In this document: one piece after another, positions 26,538-36,224 of the stretch
Layout of the letters: each line of letters opens with the position of its first letter
Numbering within the stretch: position 1 is the stretch's first letter
Source: Desulfobacterales bacterium
GTDB taxonomy: Bacteria > Desulfobacterota > Desulfobacteria > Desulfobacterales > SpSt-501
Assembly (NCBI GenBank): GCA_030834695.1
Contig: JAUQXK010000089.1
Span: 124,001 to 188,000 of the forward strand
Reading direction: 5' to 3'
DNA: 64,000 nucleotides
Notes under the pieces: model-generated
Told to the model about the DNA's origin: nothing
Database searches by the model: none
The model's input: only the letters and a program-made list of their open reading frames with translations
Made by a program: the position numbers and the translations under genes

Positions 26538-28169
26538 ATGGTGGATGAGTCCGAAGCACCCGTGGACAGCCAGCGTGCGCCTCGCCCGGAGTTCTTGACC
26601 GCGACACGGTTTGATTTCTTCAATCTACCGCCGGAGGTGTTGAAGGGGCTTGCAGAAGGCGGGTTTGAATGCTGCACCCCGATTCAAGCCGAGGCCCTGC
26701 CGATGCTTTTGCGCGGCCGCGACGTTGCCGGGCAAGCCCACACCGGTACCGGCAAGACGGCCGCGTTCCTGGTGACCGTCATCAGCCGGCTTCTCGGCAT
26801 GCCGAATCGTAAGACCGGCCTGCCCCAAGCCGTCATAATGGCGCCCACCCGTGAATTGTCTCGTCAGATTTTCGAAGAAGCCGCGGTTCTGAGCCGACAT
26901 ACAGACATTACCTTGCTCGAAGTGGTCGGCGGCATCGATTACAAGGAGCAGGCCGAGGGGCTTCAAAGGGGAACCGATATCGTCATCGGTACCCCAGGCC
27001 GGATTATAGACTACTACAAGCAGGGCATCCTCAAAACCAAGGACATCAAATTTTTAGTCATCGACGAAGCCGACCGACTGCTCGATCTCGGCTTCGAAAA
27101 AGACATGCGCTTCATTCTCCGCAAGCTGCCGCACTACGAGCAGCGCCAATCCATGCTCTTCTCGGCGACCCTTTCATACCGGGTGCTGGAGCTGACGTAT
27201 GAGTTCATGAACCTGCCCGAATTCATTTCCGTGATACCGGACAAGGTGACCGTTGCGGGAATCGAGCAGACTCTGTTTCACGTAGGAAGCGACCGAAAGT
27301 TTCAGCTTCTGCTGGGCCTTCTCAAACGCGAGGAGCTCACGCGAATGCTGATTTTCGTCAATATGAAAGTTGCTGTCGAGCGACTGACCCGAAGGCTGAA
27401 GGCCAACGGATTTCCAGCCGAAGGCATCACGGGCGACCTTCCGCAGCAGAAACGCTTCAAGCTCATGGAGCGTTTCAAGAACGGGCAGATCAAGATTTTG
27501 GTGGCCACGGACGTGGCCTCGCGCGGCATACACGTGGAGGATATCAGCCATGTGGTCAATTACGATATCCCTCAGGATGCCGAAAATTACATCCACCGCA
27601 TCGGCCGAACCGCGCGGGCGGGCAAGACCGGCAAGGCCATCTCGCTGGCGTGCGAGGAGTATGTTCTCCATCTGGAACCGGTGGAAGCGATGCTGGGTTA
27701 CAAGATCCCGGTGGTTTGGCCTGAGGAAGAATGGTACGGAGAGGACCGCTCCCGGCCGGAAGACAGCTCGCAGGTCGAACGACGCGAACGGAAAAACGAC
27801 CGCCGTGGACGGAGCCGCGGGCGCGAACGCGAACCGAGGAGGTCCGGGCTTTCGGCAGGGCCGACCCCGCCGAAAGTCAAGCGCGTTCCAGGCGCTTTCT
27901 TTGGTTTTGGCCCCGAACCGGAAGAACCCGCCTCGGAAGAGCCTGTCGCTGCTGCCGTTGAATCCGAGATCGAAATCCCCTCGGAGGGATCAGTTGAATC
28001 ATCGGCCGCCATGGCCGATGAAATCGAAAAGGTCGAAAAGCCCAAGAAACGCCGGAGGCGCCGACGAAAAAAACGGAATGCGGCTGCTGAATCCGCCGTT
28101 GTATCTCCCCCATCAACAGCGCCCGAAGAAACATCCGGCGTCGATGAACCGGTTGACCCCCCGGCTTAA
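26538..28169 (+). CDS. DEAD-box RNA helicase (RhlB/RhlE-like)
   Basis: A 543-residue helicase with an N-terminal Q motif (CTPIQAEALP), GQAHTGTGKT, PTRELSRQI, TPGRIIDYY, DEADRLLDLGF, SATL, VATDVASRGIHVEDI and HRIGRTARAG, giving both RecA domains by residue ~385. The C-terminal ~150 residues are Arg/Glu-rich then Lys/Arg-rich (KKRRRRRRKKR), a disordered RNA-binding tail. Such enzymes unwind RNA in ribosome assembly or mRNA decay. It is divergent from moeA across 200 bases. Confidence 0.92.
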   Translation: MVDESEAPVDSQRAPRPEFLTATRFDFFNLPPEVLKGLAEGGFECCTPIQAEALPMLLRGRDVAGQAHTGTGKTAAFLVTVISRLLGMPNRKTGLPQAVIMAPTRELSRQIFEEAAVLSRHTDITLLEVVGGIDYKEQAEGLQRGTDIVIGTPGRIIDYYKQGILKTKDIKFLVIDEADRLLDLGFEKDMRFILRKLPHYEQRQSMLFSATLSYRVLELTYEFMNLPEFISVIPDKVTVAGIEQTLFHVGSDRKFQLLLGLLKREELTRMLIFVNMKVAVERLTRRLKANGFPAEGITGDLPQQKRFKLMERFKNGQIKILVATDVASRGIHVEDISHVVNYDIPQDAENYIHRIGRTARAGKTGKAISLACEEYVLHLEPVEAMLGYKIPVVWPEEEWYGEDRSRPEDSSQVERRERKNDRRGRSRGREREPRRSGLSAGPTPPKVKRVPGAFFGFGPEPEEPASEEPVAAAVESEIEIPSEGSVESSAAMADEIEKVEKPKKRRRRRRKKRNAAAESAVVSPPSTAPEETSGVDEPVDPPA

Positions 28170-28284
28170 CCCCTACCCAGGTCCCCGGCAGCCGGGTTGA
28201 GCGTCAGCTTCCGAAAAAAACGCCTGCCCGCCGGCCGAGAGGCGGTCATTGACTCGCTCGACCGAATTCCTTAAATTGGCGTTC

Positions 28285-29028
28285 ATGGGACATATCTTCG
28301 ACTTCCACGAGGCCGTTGCGTACGAGAAGTGGATGAAAAAGCCGGAGAACGAACTGGCTTTTCAGATGGAGATCCAGCTTCTGCGCGACATGCTTCAGCC
28401 GCGGCCGGGGGAGTCGATCCTTGACATCGGATGCGGCGCCGGATTGTGCCTGCCGGCCTTTTTGGACATGGGCTTGAAGGTAACGGGCATCGACCCGTCG
28501 ACTTACATGCTTGACATTGCACTGAGCAAAGCCGGCAACCGCGTCGACCTTTATCGCGGGTTTGCCGAAGATCTGCCTTTTGGCGATAATTCTTTCAATC
28601 ACGCCTGCCTGTTTACCACCCTCGAGTTCGTAGCCGATGCCCAAAAAGCACTTGCGGAAGCCTGCCGGGTAGCCAAGGACCGTCTATTCATCGGCGTGTT
28701 GAACCGATATGCAATCAAGGGCGTCGAACGACGGGTGCGCGGCATGTTCACGCCTTCGATTTACAATCACGCCCGTTTCTTCAGTGTCTGGCAGCTGAAG
28801 CACATGCTTTACGACCTGGTGGGGCACGTGCCGATATCCTGGCGAACCGTGTGCCAGCTCCCGCTTCCTTCCGGCAAGTTTGCGCCCAGCTTCGAGCAGC
28901 CGTTTCTCCAGCGCTGTCCTTTCGGCGCGTTTGCCGGAATGGTTGTCGTCCTGATTCCGCAGTTCCGGACGCGCCCGCTCACGGTCCGCTATCAACCCAG
29001 CCACGCACCGGAGGAAGTGCCTGGATGA
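28285..29028 (+). CDS. class I SAM-dependent methyltransferase
   Basis: A 247-residue methyltransferase. Motif I is ILDIGCGAGLCLPAF, with the acidic residue of motif II in VTGIDPSTYML and a motif III-like AEDLPFGDNSFNHACL. This is a UbiE/Methyltransf_11-type fold with a longer C-terminal part typical of enzymes acting on small or lipid molecules; the acceptor is unknown. The start at 28285 (MGHIFDFHEAV) is preferred over a TTG at 28249. It follows the helicase gene by 115 bases and precedes the radical SAM gene by 77. Confidence 0.85.
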   Translation: MGHIFDFHEAVAYEKWMKKPENELAFQMEIQLLRDMLQPRPGESILDIGCGAGLCLPAFLDMGLKVTGIDPSTYMLDIALSKAGNRVDLYRGFAEDLPFGDNSFNHACLFTTLEFVADAQKALAEACRVAKDRLFIGVLNRYAIKGVERRVRGMFTPSIYNHARFFSVWQLKHMLYDLVGHVPISWRTVCQLPLPSGKFAPSFEQPFLQRCPFGAFAGMVVVLIPQFRTRPLTVRYQPSHAPEEVPG

Positions 29029-29105
29029 CGGACATCCGCATTTTATTATTGCCCGAGTTATAAGACCGCCTGCGTCTCATCTCTTAGGGTTGGGGACGAG
29101 CGACA

Positions 29106-30119
29106 ATGGAAGCACTTCTCTTTGAAAAACTCGACGACCGCAAAGTGAGGTGTGCGCTCTGCAGCCACCGCTGTGTCATCGTCGACGGCACGCGCGGAAT
29201 CTGCCATGTTCGTGAAAATAAGGGCGGCGTTCTGCATACGCTGGTCTACGGACGGCTGATCGCACAGCACATTGACCCCATTGAAAAAAAGCCGCTGTAC
29301 CACTTTCTCCCGGGAAGTCTATCGTACTCCATCGCTACCGTTGGCTGCAATTTCCGCTGCCGGTTTTGCCAGAACGCAGAGATCGCCCAACTGCCGACCG
29401 ATCATGGCGGGACCATCGTCGGCGACATGGTGAAGCCAGAGCAGATCGTGAAGGCTGCCGAAAAAGCCGGCTGCCGCAGTATATCCTACACCTACACCGA
29501 ACCCACCATCTTTTTTGAGTTCGCCCTGGAAACCGCGCAGATAGCCCGCTCAAGGGGAATCCGCAACGTGTTCGTCACCAACGGCTATATGACGGCCGAA
29601 GCCCTTGGCGTGATCGCCCCGGTCTTGGACGCGGCTAACGTCGATTTGAAAGCTTTCACCCGGAGATATTACAAGGATCTTTGCGGCGGGAAGCTGGAGC
29701 ATGTTCAGGAGACCCTCCGGAACATGAAATCCGCTGGAGTGTTCGTGGAGGTCACGACCCTGATCGTGCCGGGTCTGAACGATGACCCTCATGAGTTAAA
29801 GGCCCTGGCGGAATTCCTGGTGCACGACCTGGGCCCAGGCACCCCTTGGCACATCAGTCGTTTCCATCCCACCTACCGGCTGACGGATCGTCCGCCCACT
29901 CCGGTTCAGACACTGCGCGCGGCGCGGGAGATCGGCCTGGCAGCAGGGCTTAAGTACGTCTACACCGGCAACGTGCCCGGCGACGCGGGTGAAAATACCT
30001 TTTGCCCGGCCTGCAGCGCGACGCTCGTCGAGCGCTGGGGATTTCAAGTGAGCAAGCTTCAAATAGAGGAAGGGTGTTGCAGCAAGTGCGGCGCGGTGAT
30101 CGAGGGAGTCTGGAAATAA
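29106..30119 (+). CDS. amrS: AmmeMemoRadiSam-system radical SAM enzyme (AmrS-like)
   Basis: A 337-residue radical SAM protein related to pyruvate formate-lyase activating enzymes. The 4Fe-4S motif is CNFRCRFC at about residues 80-87, followed by FVTNGYMTAEAL and TLIVPGLNDDPHEL. An N-terminal pair CALCSHRC and a C-terminal Cys-rich end (FCPACS, CCSKCG) are extra metal sites typical of the AmrS clade. The usual companions, a MEMO-family and an AMMECR1 protein, are not here, so its substrate remains unknown. It converges with an MFS gene 15 bases on. Confidence 0.87.
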   Translation: MEALLFEKLDDRKVRCALCSHRCVIVDGTRGICHVRENKGGVLHTLVYGRLIAQHIDPIEKKPLYHFLPGSLSYSIATVGCNFRCRFCQNAEIAQLPTDHGGTIVGDMVKPEQIVKAAEKAGCRSISYTYTEPTIFFEFALETAQIARSRGIRNVFVTNGYMTAEALGVIAPVLDAANVDLKAFTRRYYKDLCGGKLEHVQETLRNMKSAGVFVEVTTLIVPGLNDDPHELKALAEFLVHDLGPGTPWHISRFHPTYRLTDRPPTPVQTLRAAREIGLAAGLKYVYTGNVPGDAGENTFCPACSATLVERWGFQVSKLQIEEGCCSKCGAVIEGVWK

Positions 30120-30134
30120 GGAGCGCAAAGCGGC

Positions 30135-31280
30135 TCAGCCTTGGGCTGTTTTTATTTTTTGCACCGCCAGCAGTGAAATAACGCCCATGGCGGCGCCCGC
30201 GAAAAAGGGGATGCGATAGTCGATCACCCAAAGCATCCCGCCGACCGCTGGCAGGAACACTGCCGCGAGGTGGTTGATGGTGAAGCCGACAGCCATGCTC
30301 GGGGCGATGTCTTGGGGATCTCCCACTTTTTGAAAATAGGTCCGGATGGCGATGGCGAAAGTGAAAAAAATCTGGTCTAAAATATAGATGAAAGCCACCA
30401 GCAGCTTGGAATCCGTGCAGGCGTAAGCGCTGAAAATGAAGATCACGCTTAAGTACTCTAGGGACAATACCTTGCGCTCGCCGAAGCGGATGATGCTCTT
30501 ACCCACGAGAGGGCTCAAAAAATAATTGATACTGTTGTTGATGACGAAGAGAATCGTCACCTCCTGAACCGAATAGTTGAACTTTTGGACCAACAGCAGG
30601 ACCGAGAACGCGATGAAAATCTGGCGCCGCGCGCCGGCCATGAAAGTGAGAAAGTAAAAGAGCAAGTAGCGTTTTCTCAGGATCATCTGCTTGCGCTGGG
30701 GCAGCGCCTGCGGGTCCGTAGGATCGCGGGTAAAGGCCCAGAGCCCGGCAGAGGCAATCAAGCCGCCGACGACGAGATACACCTGGCTGAAACTGAGGAA
30801 GGACATCATCACCCAGATCAGGAGCCCGATGCCGATGCTGGTGGCAGCCGCCAGGCTGGTAAGCCTCCCGAACACCCAAGGTGATTCGTGCTTTTTGAAA
30901 TATTGAAGGGTCAGGGACATGTTGGTGGTTTCATAATAGTGAAACCCGAAGCTGCTGGCGAGCGTTGTCAGAGCGATTCCAACATAAGAAGGGAAGAACC
31001 CGGTCGCAGCCAAGCCGACACCCAATACGAGAATGGACACGGCTGAGAGCCGGTGCTCGGGGACGAAACGGATGACGAAGACCGCCAGCAGGGCCAGGAA
31101 CCCCGGAATTTCACGAATGGACTGGATCATGCCCACATGATTGCCGCCAAGATTGGCGATATCGACGGCAAAGTTGTTGAAAAGGGTGGTCCAGGTCTGA
31201 AGGCCAACCGTTGAACTGACGGTCAGCACTACGAGATAGATGAACATCGGGTTTCGTTTTATGGACTCGGTTTCTATCAT
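30135..31280 (-). CDS. MFS transporter
   Basis: A 381-residue membrane protein with about 12 helices, from LVVLTVSSTVGLQTWTTLF at the N-terminus to VGGMLWVIDYRIPFFAGAAM near the end. It shows no classical MFS loop motif and has an ATNLG-like start, closer to poorly studied MFS groups of anaerobes than to drug exporters. Substrate unknown. Its promoter should lie in the AT-rich spacer upstream. Confidence 0.8.
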   Translation of the reverse strand: MIETESIKRNPMFIYLVVLTVSSTVGLQTWTTLFNNFAVDIANLGGNHVGMIQSIREIPGFLALLAVFVIRFVPEHRLSAVSILVLGVGLAATGFFPSYVGIALTTLASSFGFHYYETTNMSLTLQYFKKHESPWVFGRLTSLAAATSIGIGLLIWVMMSFLSFSQVYLVVGGLIASAGLWAFTRDPTDPQALPQRKQMILRKRYLLFYFLTFMAGARRQIFIAFSVLLLVQKFNYSVQEVTILFVINNSINYFLSPLVGKSIIRFGERKVLSLEYLSVIFIFSAYACTDSKLLVAFIYILDQIFFTFAIAIRTYFQKVGDPQDIAPSMAVGFTINHLAAVFLPAVGGMLWVIDYRIPFFAGAAMGVISLLAVQKIKTAQG

Positions 31281-31472
31281 GTGGATTCAGCAAGGCATCG
31301 TTTGGGTTAGATTTAATTCAGCTCTTCCAAATAACTTCAGCCACGTTGCTTTGAGATAAGTCTCCGCCGCGGGCGGGATACAACGCTAAACAATCGTGTT
31401 CAAACCTATAAACAATAATAATAAATAATTATTTCAAATTGTTAATTGTTTATTTGGCCACAAGTCGAATTG

Positions 31473-31501
31473 GCGGTTCAAATTTTTGAACCACCGCTTT
31501 T
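31473..31501 (+). terminator. imperfect hairpin followed by TTTT
   Basis: GCGGTTCAA (31473-31481) pairs with TTGAA-CCGC (31486-31497, three-base bulge) and is followed by TTTT. There is no plus-strand gene directly upstream, so it may belong to a short transcript or be a protein-binding site. Confidence 0.3.
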
Positions 31502-31685
31502 AGTAAAAAATACTATTAAAAACAACACCTTTTTCATCGGCAACGGTTTTTAGTGTTTATAATCATGAACGTGAAAATTCCGAAAAAAGGAGATTCTTAA
31601 GCTAAAGAAGTCAATAGGGCCATGTGCCAATATAATTTAACAATATGATTTTAATGTATTTATTGTGATATTGCAGTGAAAAGGA

Positions 31686-31751
31686 TCATGAGATTGAAAT
31701 GCTGGCAAGAAGATTGCATAAGGTATTATCAAAGCCTAATAATTTCTTCAT
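31686..31751 (-). CDS. possible 21-residue peptide with strong ribosome site
   Basis: GGAGGAG lies six bases before an ATG at 31751 on the minus strand, opening MKKLLGFDNTLCNLLASISI, which ends after 21 residues. The quality of the ribosome site is the only strong evidence. It could be a leader peptide or chance. The perfect inverted repeat at 31764-31798 sits just upstream, in its would-be 5' region. Confidence 0.2.
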   Translation of the reverse strand: MKKLLGFDNTLCNLLASISIS

Positions 31752-31763
31752 CTGTTCTCCTCC

Positions 31764-31798
31764 TTAACGGCTAATTGGATGTCCCAATTAGCCGTTAA
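31764..31798. repeat. perfect 15-bp inverted repeat, terminator or operator
   Basis: Arms TTAACGGCTAATTGG (31764-31778) and 31784-31798 are exact complements around a five-base loop. On the plus strand AATTTT follows, as in an intrinsic terminator. On the minus strand it precedes a strong ribosome site, which would fit an operator or leader structure. Confidence 0.55.
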
Positions 31799-31946
31799 AA
31801 TTTTGTGCCTCTCGTCAAGACCCGGCCACTTGAGGCGGGCGTGGTTTTATCTGCAACTTTAAAGATAGCGTCGTTCAAATTTTGTCTCATGCTTGACGGC
31901 GTGCCAGTGCCATCGCCGCTATTTTATGATATGCAGGAAGACCACG

Positions 31947-32795
31947 ATGGTTATAGACTTCCACACCCACCTGTTTCCCGAGTCCATTTGCTCCGGCAGA
32001 GAATGCTACTGCCGGTCGGAACCAGCCTTCGATATGCTTTACAGATCTCCCAAGTCACGCCTGGCGGGTGCACCGGAGCTTCTGAGGGCGATGGATGACA
32101 ATGGTGTCGATAAATCGATCGTCTTCGGCTTCCCATGGCGGAACGCAGAGACCTTCAAGCGGCACAACGACTATATCATTGAAACGACCCAAAAAAACTC
32201 TGACCGATTGATCGGCTTTGGGTGCTTCGATCTAACCGCCAGCGAGGCAGCTGAAGAGGCCGAGCGCTGCCTGGACGCCGGGATGGCCGGAATCGGGGAA
32301 CTGGCGTTCTACCAATCCGGATTCGATGAAGCGTGTCTGACGCGACTGGCGCCGGTCATGGATATCTGCCGCGAACGCAACTTGCCGGTCCTGGTCCACA
32401 CCAACGAGCCCGTTGGGCACAGCTACCCCGGCAAAACCCCCAACACGCTGGCCCAAATCTATCAACTGGTGTCGCGATTTCCATGCAATATCATCATCTT
32501 GGCCCATTGGGGCGGGGGGCTGTTTTTTTTCAACCTTCTTAAAAAAGAGGTTAAGGAACGGCTGAAGAACGTGTATTTCGACACGGCGGCCTCGCCGTTT
32601 CTCTATGATTCCGGCATCTATCGCGTTGCCGTTCAAGCGGTAGGGGCAGATAAAATTCTTTTCGGCAGCGATTACCCGCTGCTGTCCCAGGGTCGCTATT
32701 TCACGGACATGGATGCTGCCGGGCTTTCAAGATCAGAGCGCGAGCAGATCTGCGGAACCAATGCTGCTCGGCTGCTACATCTTAAACCCGACTGA
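31947..32795 (+). CDS. amidohydrolase family (TIM-barrel) metal-dependent hydrolase
   Basis: A 282-residue protein of the amidohydrolase-2 group. The N-terminal metal motif is DFHTHLFPE, and later ligands are H in VLVHTNEP, H in LAHWGGG and D in LFGSDYPLL. FVDTA-like (YFDTAASPFLY) and GTNAARLL at the C-terminus are typical. Such enzymes decarboxylate or hydrolyse small cyclic or aromatic acids, but this one's substrate is not evident. The start at 31947 has AGGAAG 8-12 bases ahead; a frame from 31893 adds an unlikely leader. It precedes the sensor kinase by 24 bases. Confidence 0.83.
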   Translation: MVIDFHTHLFPESICSGRECYCRSEPAFDMLYRSPKSRLAGAPELLRAMDDNGVDKSIVFGFPWRNAETFKRHNDYIIETTQKNSDRLIGFGCFDLTASEAAEEAERCLDAGMAGIGELAFYQSGFDEACLTRLAPVMDICRERNLPVLVHTNEPVGHSYPGKTPNTLAQIYQLVSRFPCNIIILAHWGGGLFFFNLLKKEVKERLKNVYFDTAASPFLYDSGIYRVAVQAVGADKILFGSDYPLLSQGRYFTDMDAAGLSRSEREQICGTNAARLLHLKPD

Positions 32796-32818
32796 TTTTC
32801 GGGCCTGGAGAAAAGGCC

Positions 32819-35593
32819 ATGCGCAATAAGTCAGAGCGATCGAATCCCCCGCCCAAAACGGCCCGCTCGCACCGGACGGCAGTTGAAAAAGCAAAGACCA
32901 CTGGGCGCCAAGCCCCCGTCAGTGAATCCGTCGCCGTTCCGGCACCCGCAAAAACTGCAAAACCGCAAAGCGTAAAAGGCGGCCTAAAGCAGGACACGTC
33001 CGTTCGGTCCCCTCGCGTAGGAGCGGATGCCGCCCTTCTGGAGGCAAAGAATAATCTCGATGCCATTTTTAACGCCATTACGGAAGCTGTTTTCCTGATG
33101 GACACTTCGGGCACGGTCATCAGCGCCAACACAGAGCTGGCTCGTCGTCTGAATTGCCGCGTGGAGGACATCGTGGGGAAACCCATACTCGATTTCCTGC
33201 CCGCGGAGGTCGCGGACAGCCGGCGGCGATACGCCGAAGAGGTTATCAGCACCGGCAGGGCCGTTAAATTCGAAGACACCCGCAGAGGACGCCATATTTC
33301 AGTTACCATATATCCGGTTCTCGATTCGCGGGGCAGCGTTATCCGACTGGCCGTGTACAGCCAGGACGTGACGGATCAAAGGCACGCCGAGGATGCCCTG
33401 CGGGAAAGCGAGAAAAAATACCGCCGCATCGTCGAGGCAGCAGGCGAGGGCATCTGGGCACTGGACGCCCACTGCCTGACAACGTATGTCAATCAATGCC
33501 TGGCCGAGATGCTGGGATATGCACCCGAGGAGATGATCGGAAAGCAGGTGCATGCTTTCATGTTCGCTGAGGACATCGAGAAACATTCCGCGCAGGCAGA
33601 AAGCCGCCGGAAAGGCGAAGCCGGAATGTACGAGCGGCGCTTTCGCTGCAGGGACGGGCGTGAACTCTGGGCCATTGTGTCCGCCGCGGCGATTAAGGAC
33701 ACCGGGGGCAATTTTGCGGGTTCGTTTGCCATGTTAACCGACATCACCGCCCGCAAGCGTGCCGAAGAAGAACAGATAATATTTGAGCAAATGGTAACCT
33801 CCTCTACCGACGCCATTGTTATGCTGGGTCTGGACTACACCTATCGCGCCGTCAACGATACCTACCTGCGGTGGGTCGGCCTGACCCGCGAGCAGATGCT
33901 GGGCCGGATGGTCCCGGATGTGCTGGGCCAAGAATTTTTCAACGTCGTTATCAAACCCCATCTCGACTGCTGCATGAAGGGCGAAGCGGTCGCCTACGCC
34001 GACTGGTTCAACTACCCGGCGGCGGGCAGACGCTTCGTGGAAGTCACGCAATCTCCCTGCCGCGACCACTCTAACGCTGTCATAGGTGCGGTGGTCGTCG
34101 GCCGCGACCGGACCGGAAGCAAACAAGCCGAGTTTCAGCGGGATGCGTCCGCCAGGGCACTGCAGAGCAGCGAGGCCCTGCTGCGTGCGACCATGTCCTC
34201 CATCGCCGAGGGAATTCTGGTAGTTGACGATGCAGGCAAGGTGCTGCTGGCCAGCCCGCACATTCAAGAGCTCTGGCGCATCCCCGCGGGGCTCATGGCG
34301 GAAGGCTCGGACGAAAAACTGCTGGCGCACGTACGCGACCAGCTGATCGATCCGGATGGCTTTCTCGATAAAGTAAACCGGATTTACAGCTCCAACGAAG
34401 AGACCTTCGATACGGTCCTGTTCAAGGACGGTCGGGTTTTCGAACGGTTCTCCATGCCCCTTTTGCAGGAAGGGCGAAGGATTGGCCGGACTTGGAGCTT
34501 CCGCGACATCACCAAACGCAGGAAGGCTGAGCGCTCACTATCCGAGAGCCAAATCAAGCTCAGACTGATCTACACGCACATGCCGGATGCACTTCTATTG
34601 GCTGATACCGAAACCGGGATTGTCCTGGATGCTAACCCGGCGGCCACTGTCCTGCTGGATAGGCCGCTCAACCAAATCATTGGGTTGCACTTCAGCCAGT
34701 TGCACCCTCCGGTTGAGTTCGAATCCGCTGTAACGGATTTCAATGAACATGCGTCCTCCGACATAACGAGCACGGCCAAGCGGCATCATATCCTTCGGCC
34801 GGACGGGTCCCAGGTCCCGGTGGAAGTGACGGGTGCGGCTTTTATCCTGCAGGGTAAGCCTGTCCTGCAAGGCATTTTCCGCGACATTTCCGTGCGCGAG
34901 AGGCACGAAGAGGCCTTGAAGTTTACCCAGAAGAAGCTGCGCAACCTTTATCGCCGACTCCAGGCGGCGAGGGAAGAGGAACGGCGCCGGGTGGCGCGCG
35001 AAATCCACGACGAACTCGGCCAGTACCTCACCGTTATGAAGATCGACCTGGCATGGCTGCGGAATAGGCTCGCGCCAGATCAAAATCCGTTGCGGAAGAA
35101 ACTATCCGAAATGGATGACATCGTCGCCCAGACGCTTCAAACCGTTCAAAGAGTGGCTGCTGAGCTGCGTCCCGGGATCCTGGACTCTCTGGGTCTGGCC
35201 GCCGCCGTGGAGTGGTATGTGAAGGATTTTGAAAAGCGAACCGAAATTCAGTGCGGGGCGCTGCGGATAGAACCAGAGGACATACAGACCGACCCGGCTC
35301 TGGCCACGGATGTTTTCCGCATCCTGCAGGAGGCGTTGACCAACATTGCCCGCCACGCGCGGGCGACTCAGGTGCAGGTGACATTAATTCGGACCAGAGC
35401 AGGTCTCCACTTGAAGGTAACCGACAATGGCATCGGCATTTCAGCCGGGCAAGCCTCGCGTTCAACCGCGTTTGGCATTCTCGGTATGCAGGAGAGAGTC
35501 GATGCGTTGGGCGGGGAACTTAGCGTTCACGGCATCTCGGGGGGAGGGACATGCGTGAGTGTGCATATCCCTCTCCCAGAAAGCACGGTCTGA
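32819..35593 (+). CDS. soluble multi-PAS sensor histidine kinase (NarX/HisKA_3 type)
   Basis: A 924-residue kinase without membrane helices. A low-complexity basic N-terminus (1-70) is followed by about five PAS domains (roughly 75-200, 205-320, 325-440, 445-565 and 570-690, with joints like RDITKRRKAERSLSES), then a HisKA_3 dimerisation domain. The phosphorylated H730 lies in REIHDELGQ. The HATPase has DNGIGI and FGILGMQERVDALGG. It should phosphorylate the LuxR-type regulator encoded one base downstream. The signal is unknown; PAS domains may bind haem, flavin or small ligands. Confidence 0.9.
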   Translation: MRNKSERSNPPPKTARSHRTAVEKAKTTGRQAPVSESVAVPAPAKTAKPQSVKGGLKQDTSVRSPRVGADAALLEAKNNLDAIFNAITEAVFLMDTSGTVISANTELARRLNCRVEDIVGKPILDFLPAEVADSRRRYAEEVISTGRAVKFEDTRRGRHISVTIYPVLDSRGSVIRLAVYSQDVTDQRHAEDALRESEKKYRRIVEAAGEGIWALDAHCLTTYVNQCLAEMLGYAPEEMIGKQVHAFMFAEDIEKHSAQAESRRKGEAGMYERRFRCRDGRELWAIVSAAAIKDTGGNFAGSFAMLTDITARKRAEEEQIIFEQMVTSSTDAIVMLGLDYTYRAVNDTYLRWVGLTREQMLGRMVPDVLGQEFFNVVIKPHLDCCMKGEAVAYADWFNYPAAGRRFVEVTQSPCRDHSNAVIGAVVVGRDRTGSKQAEFQRDASARALQSSEALLRATMSSIAEGILVVDDAGKVLLASPHIQELWRIPAGLMAEGSDEKLLAHVRDQLIDPDGFLDKVNRIYSSNEETFDTVLFKDGRVFERFSMPLLQEGRRIGRTWSFRDITKRRKAERSLSESQIKLRLIYTHMPDALLLADTETGIVLDANPAATVLLDRPLNQIIGLHFSQLHPPVEFESAVTDFNEHASSDITSTAKRHHILRPDGSQVPVEVTGAAFILQGKPVLQGIFRDISVRERHEEALKFTQKKLRNLYRRLQAAREEERRRVAREIHDELGQYLTVMKIDLAWLRNRLAPDQNPLRKKLSEMDDIVAQTLQTVQRVAAELRPGILDSLGLAAAVEWYVKDFEKRTEIQCGALRIEPEDIQTDPALATDVFRILQEALTNIARHARATQVQVTLIRTRAGLHLKVTDNGIGISAGQASRSTAFGILGMQERVDALGGELSVHGISGGGTCVSVHIPLPESTV

Positions 35594-35594
35594 T

Positions 35595-36224
35595 ATGATT
35601 CGAGTGATCATCGCCGACGACCATCCCATTGTCCGGGCCGGCATGAAGCAGGTGCTGGCGGATTCCGGCGACATCCGGGTGGTTGCGGAAGCGGACAGCG
35701 GCGAGGCGCTTATTCAGAAGATACAGAATAGCGACTACGAGGTGGCCCTTCTGGATATCACCATGCCCGGGGGTGGCGGCCTGGAAACTCTCAAGCGCAT
35801 CAAGACATTGAAGCCAAACCTGCCCGTGCTCATGCTAAGCATTCATTCCGAGGAACAGTTTGCCCTGCGCACCATGAAAGCCGGGGCAGCCGGATACCTG
35901 ACCAAAGGCAGTGCGCCCGAGGAGTTGGTCAAGGCCATCCGCCAGGTGGCGGGTGGCCGCAAATACATCAGCCCGGATTTCGTCGAAAAGCTGGCCGATG
36001 AGTTGCACCACGACCTTAAACGGCTTCCGCACGAACGGCTTTCGGACCGCGAACTTCAGGTGCTCTGCATGATGGCCAACGGCAAAACCGTATCGGCAAT
36101 CGCCGGAGAACTCAAAATCAGCGTGAAAACTGTCAGCACCTACCGAACCCGGATCATCGAGAAGATGGGGTTGAGCACCAACGCCGAAATCATCGGATAT
36201 GCCATCCGTAACAACCTTTGCTGA
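35595..36224 (+). CDS. NarL/LuxR-family response regulator
   Basis: A 209-residue regulator. The receiver domain has acidic pair D8-D9, phosphoacceptor D54 (LLDITMPGGGG), S82 and K104 (YLTKGSAPEELV). The C-terminal LuxR helix-turn-helix is LSDRELQVLCMMANGKTVSA onward. The ATG at 35595 lies one base after the kinase stop, so the pair is translationally coupled. Target genes are not known; no obvious binding site is visible in the following spacer. Confidence 0.93.
   Translation: MIRVIIADDHPIVRAGMKQVLADSGDIRVVAEADSGEALIQKIQNSDYEVALLDITMPGGGGLETLKRIKTLKPNLPVLMLSIHSEEQFALRTMKAGAAGYLTKGSAPEELVKAIRQVAGGRKYISPDFVEKLADELHHDLKRLPHERLSDRELQVLCMMANGKTVSAIAGELKISVKTVSTYRTRIIEKMGLSTNAEIIGYAIRNNLC

Larger units (their letters stand above)
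31281..31946. other. 666-base AT-rich spacer with hairpins and possible peptide frames
   Basis: No gene of ordinary size. The part 31390-31800 is strongly AT-rich and contains an inverted pair TAAACAAT/ATTGTTTA (about 31412-31452), a hairpin around 31473-31497 followed by TTTT, and a perfect 15-bp stem at 31764-31798. Two very short frames lie between the hairpins: one on the minus strand with a strong ribosome site, and one of 28 codons on the plus strand (31688-31774) with AAAGGA directly before its ATG. Confidence 0.6.

Noticed and set aside
31549-31604. Eleven-codon frame MNVKIPKKGDS in the AT-rich spacer
   Set aside because: Too short, without a ribosome site or any supporting feature.
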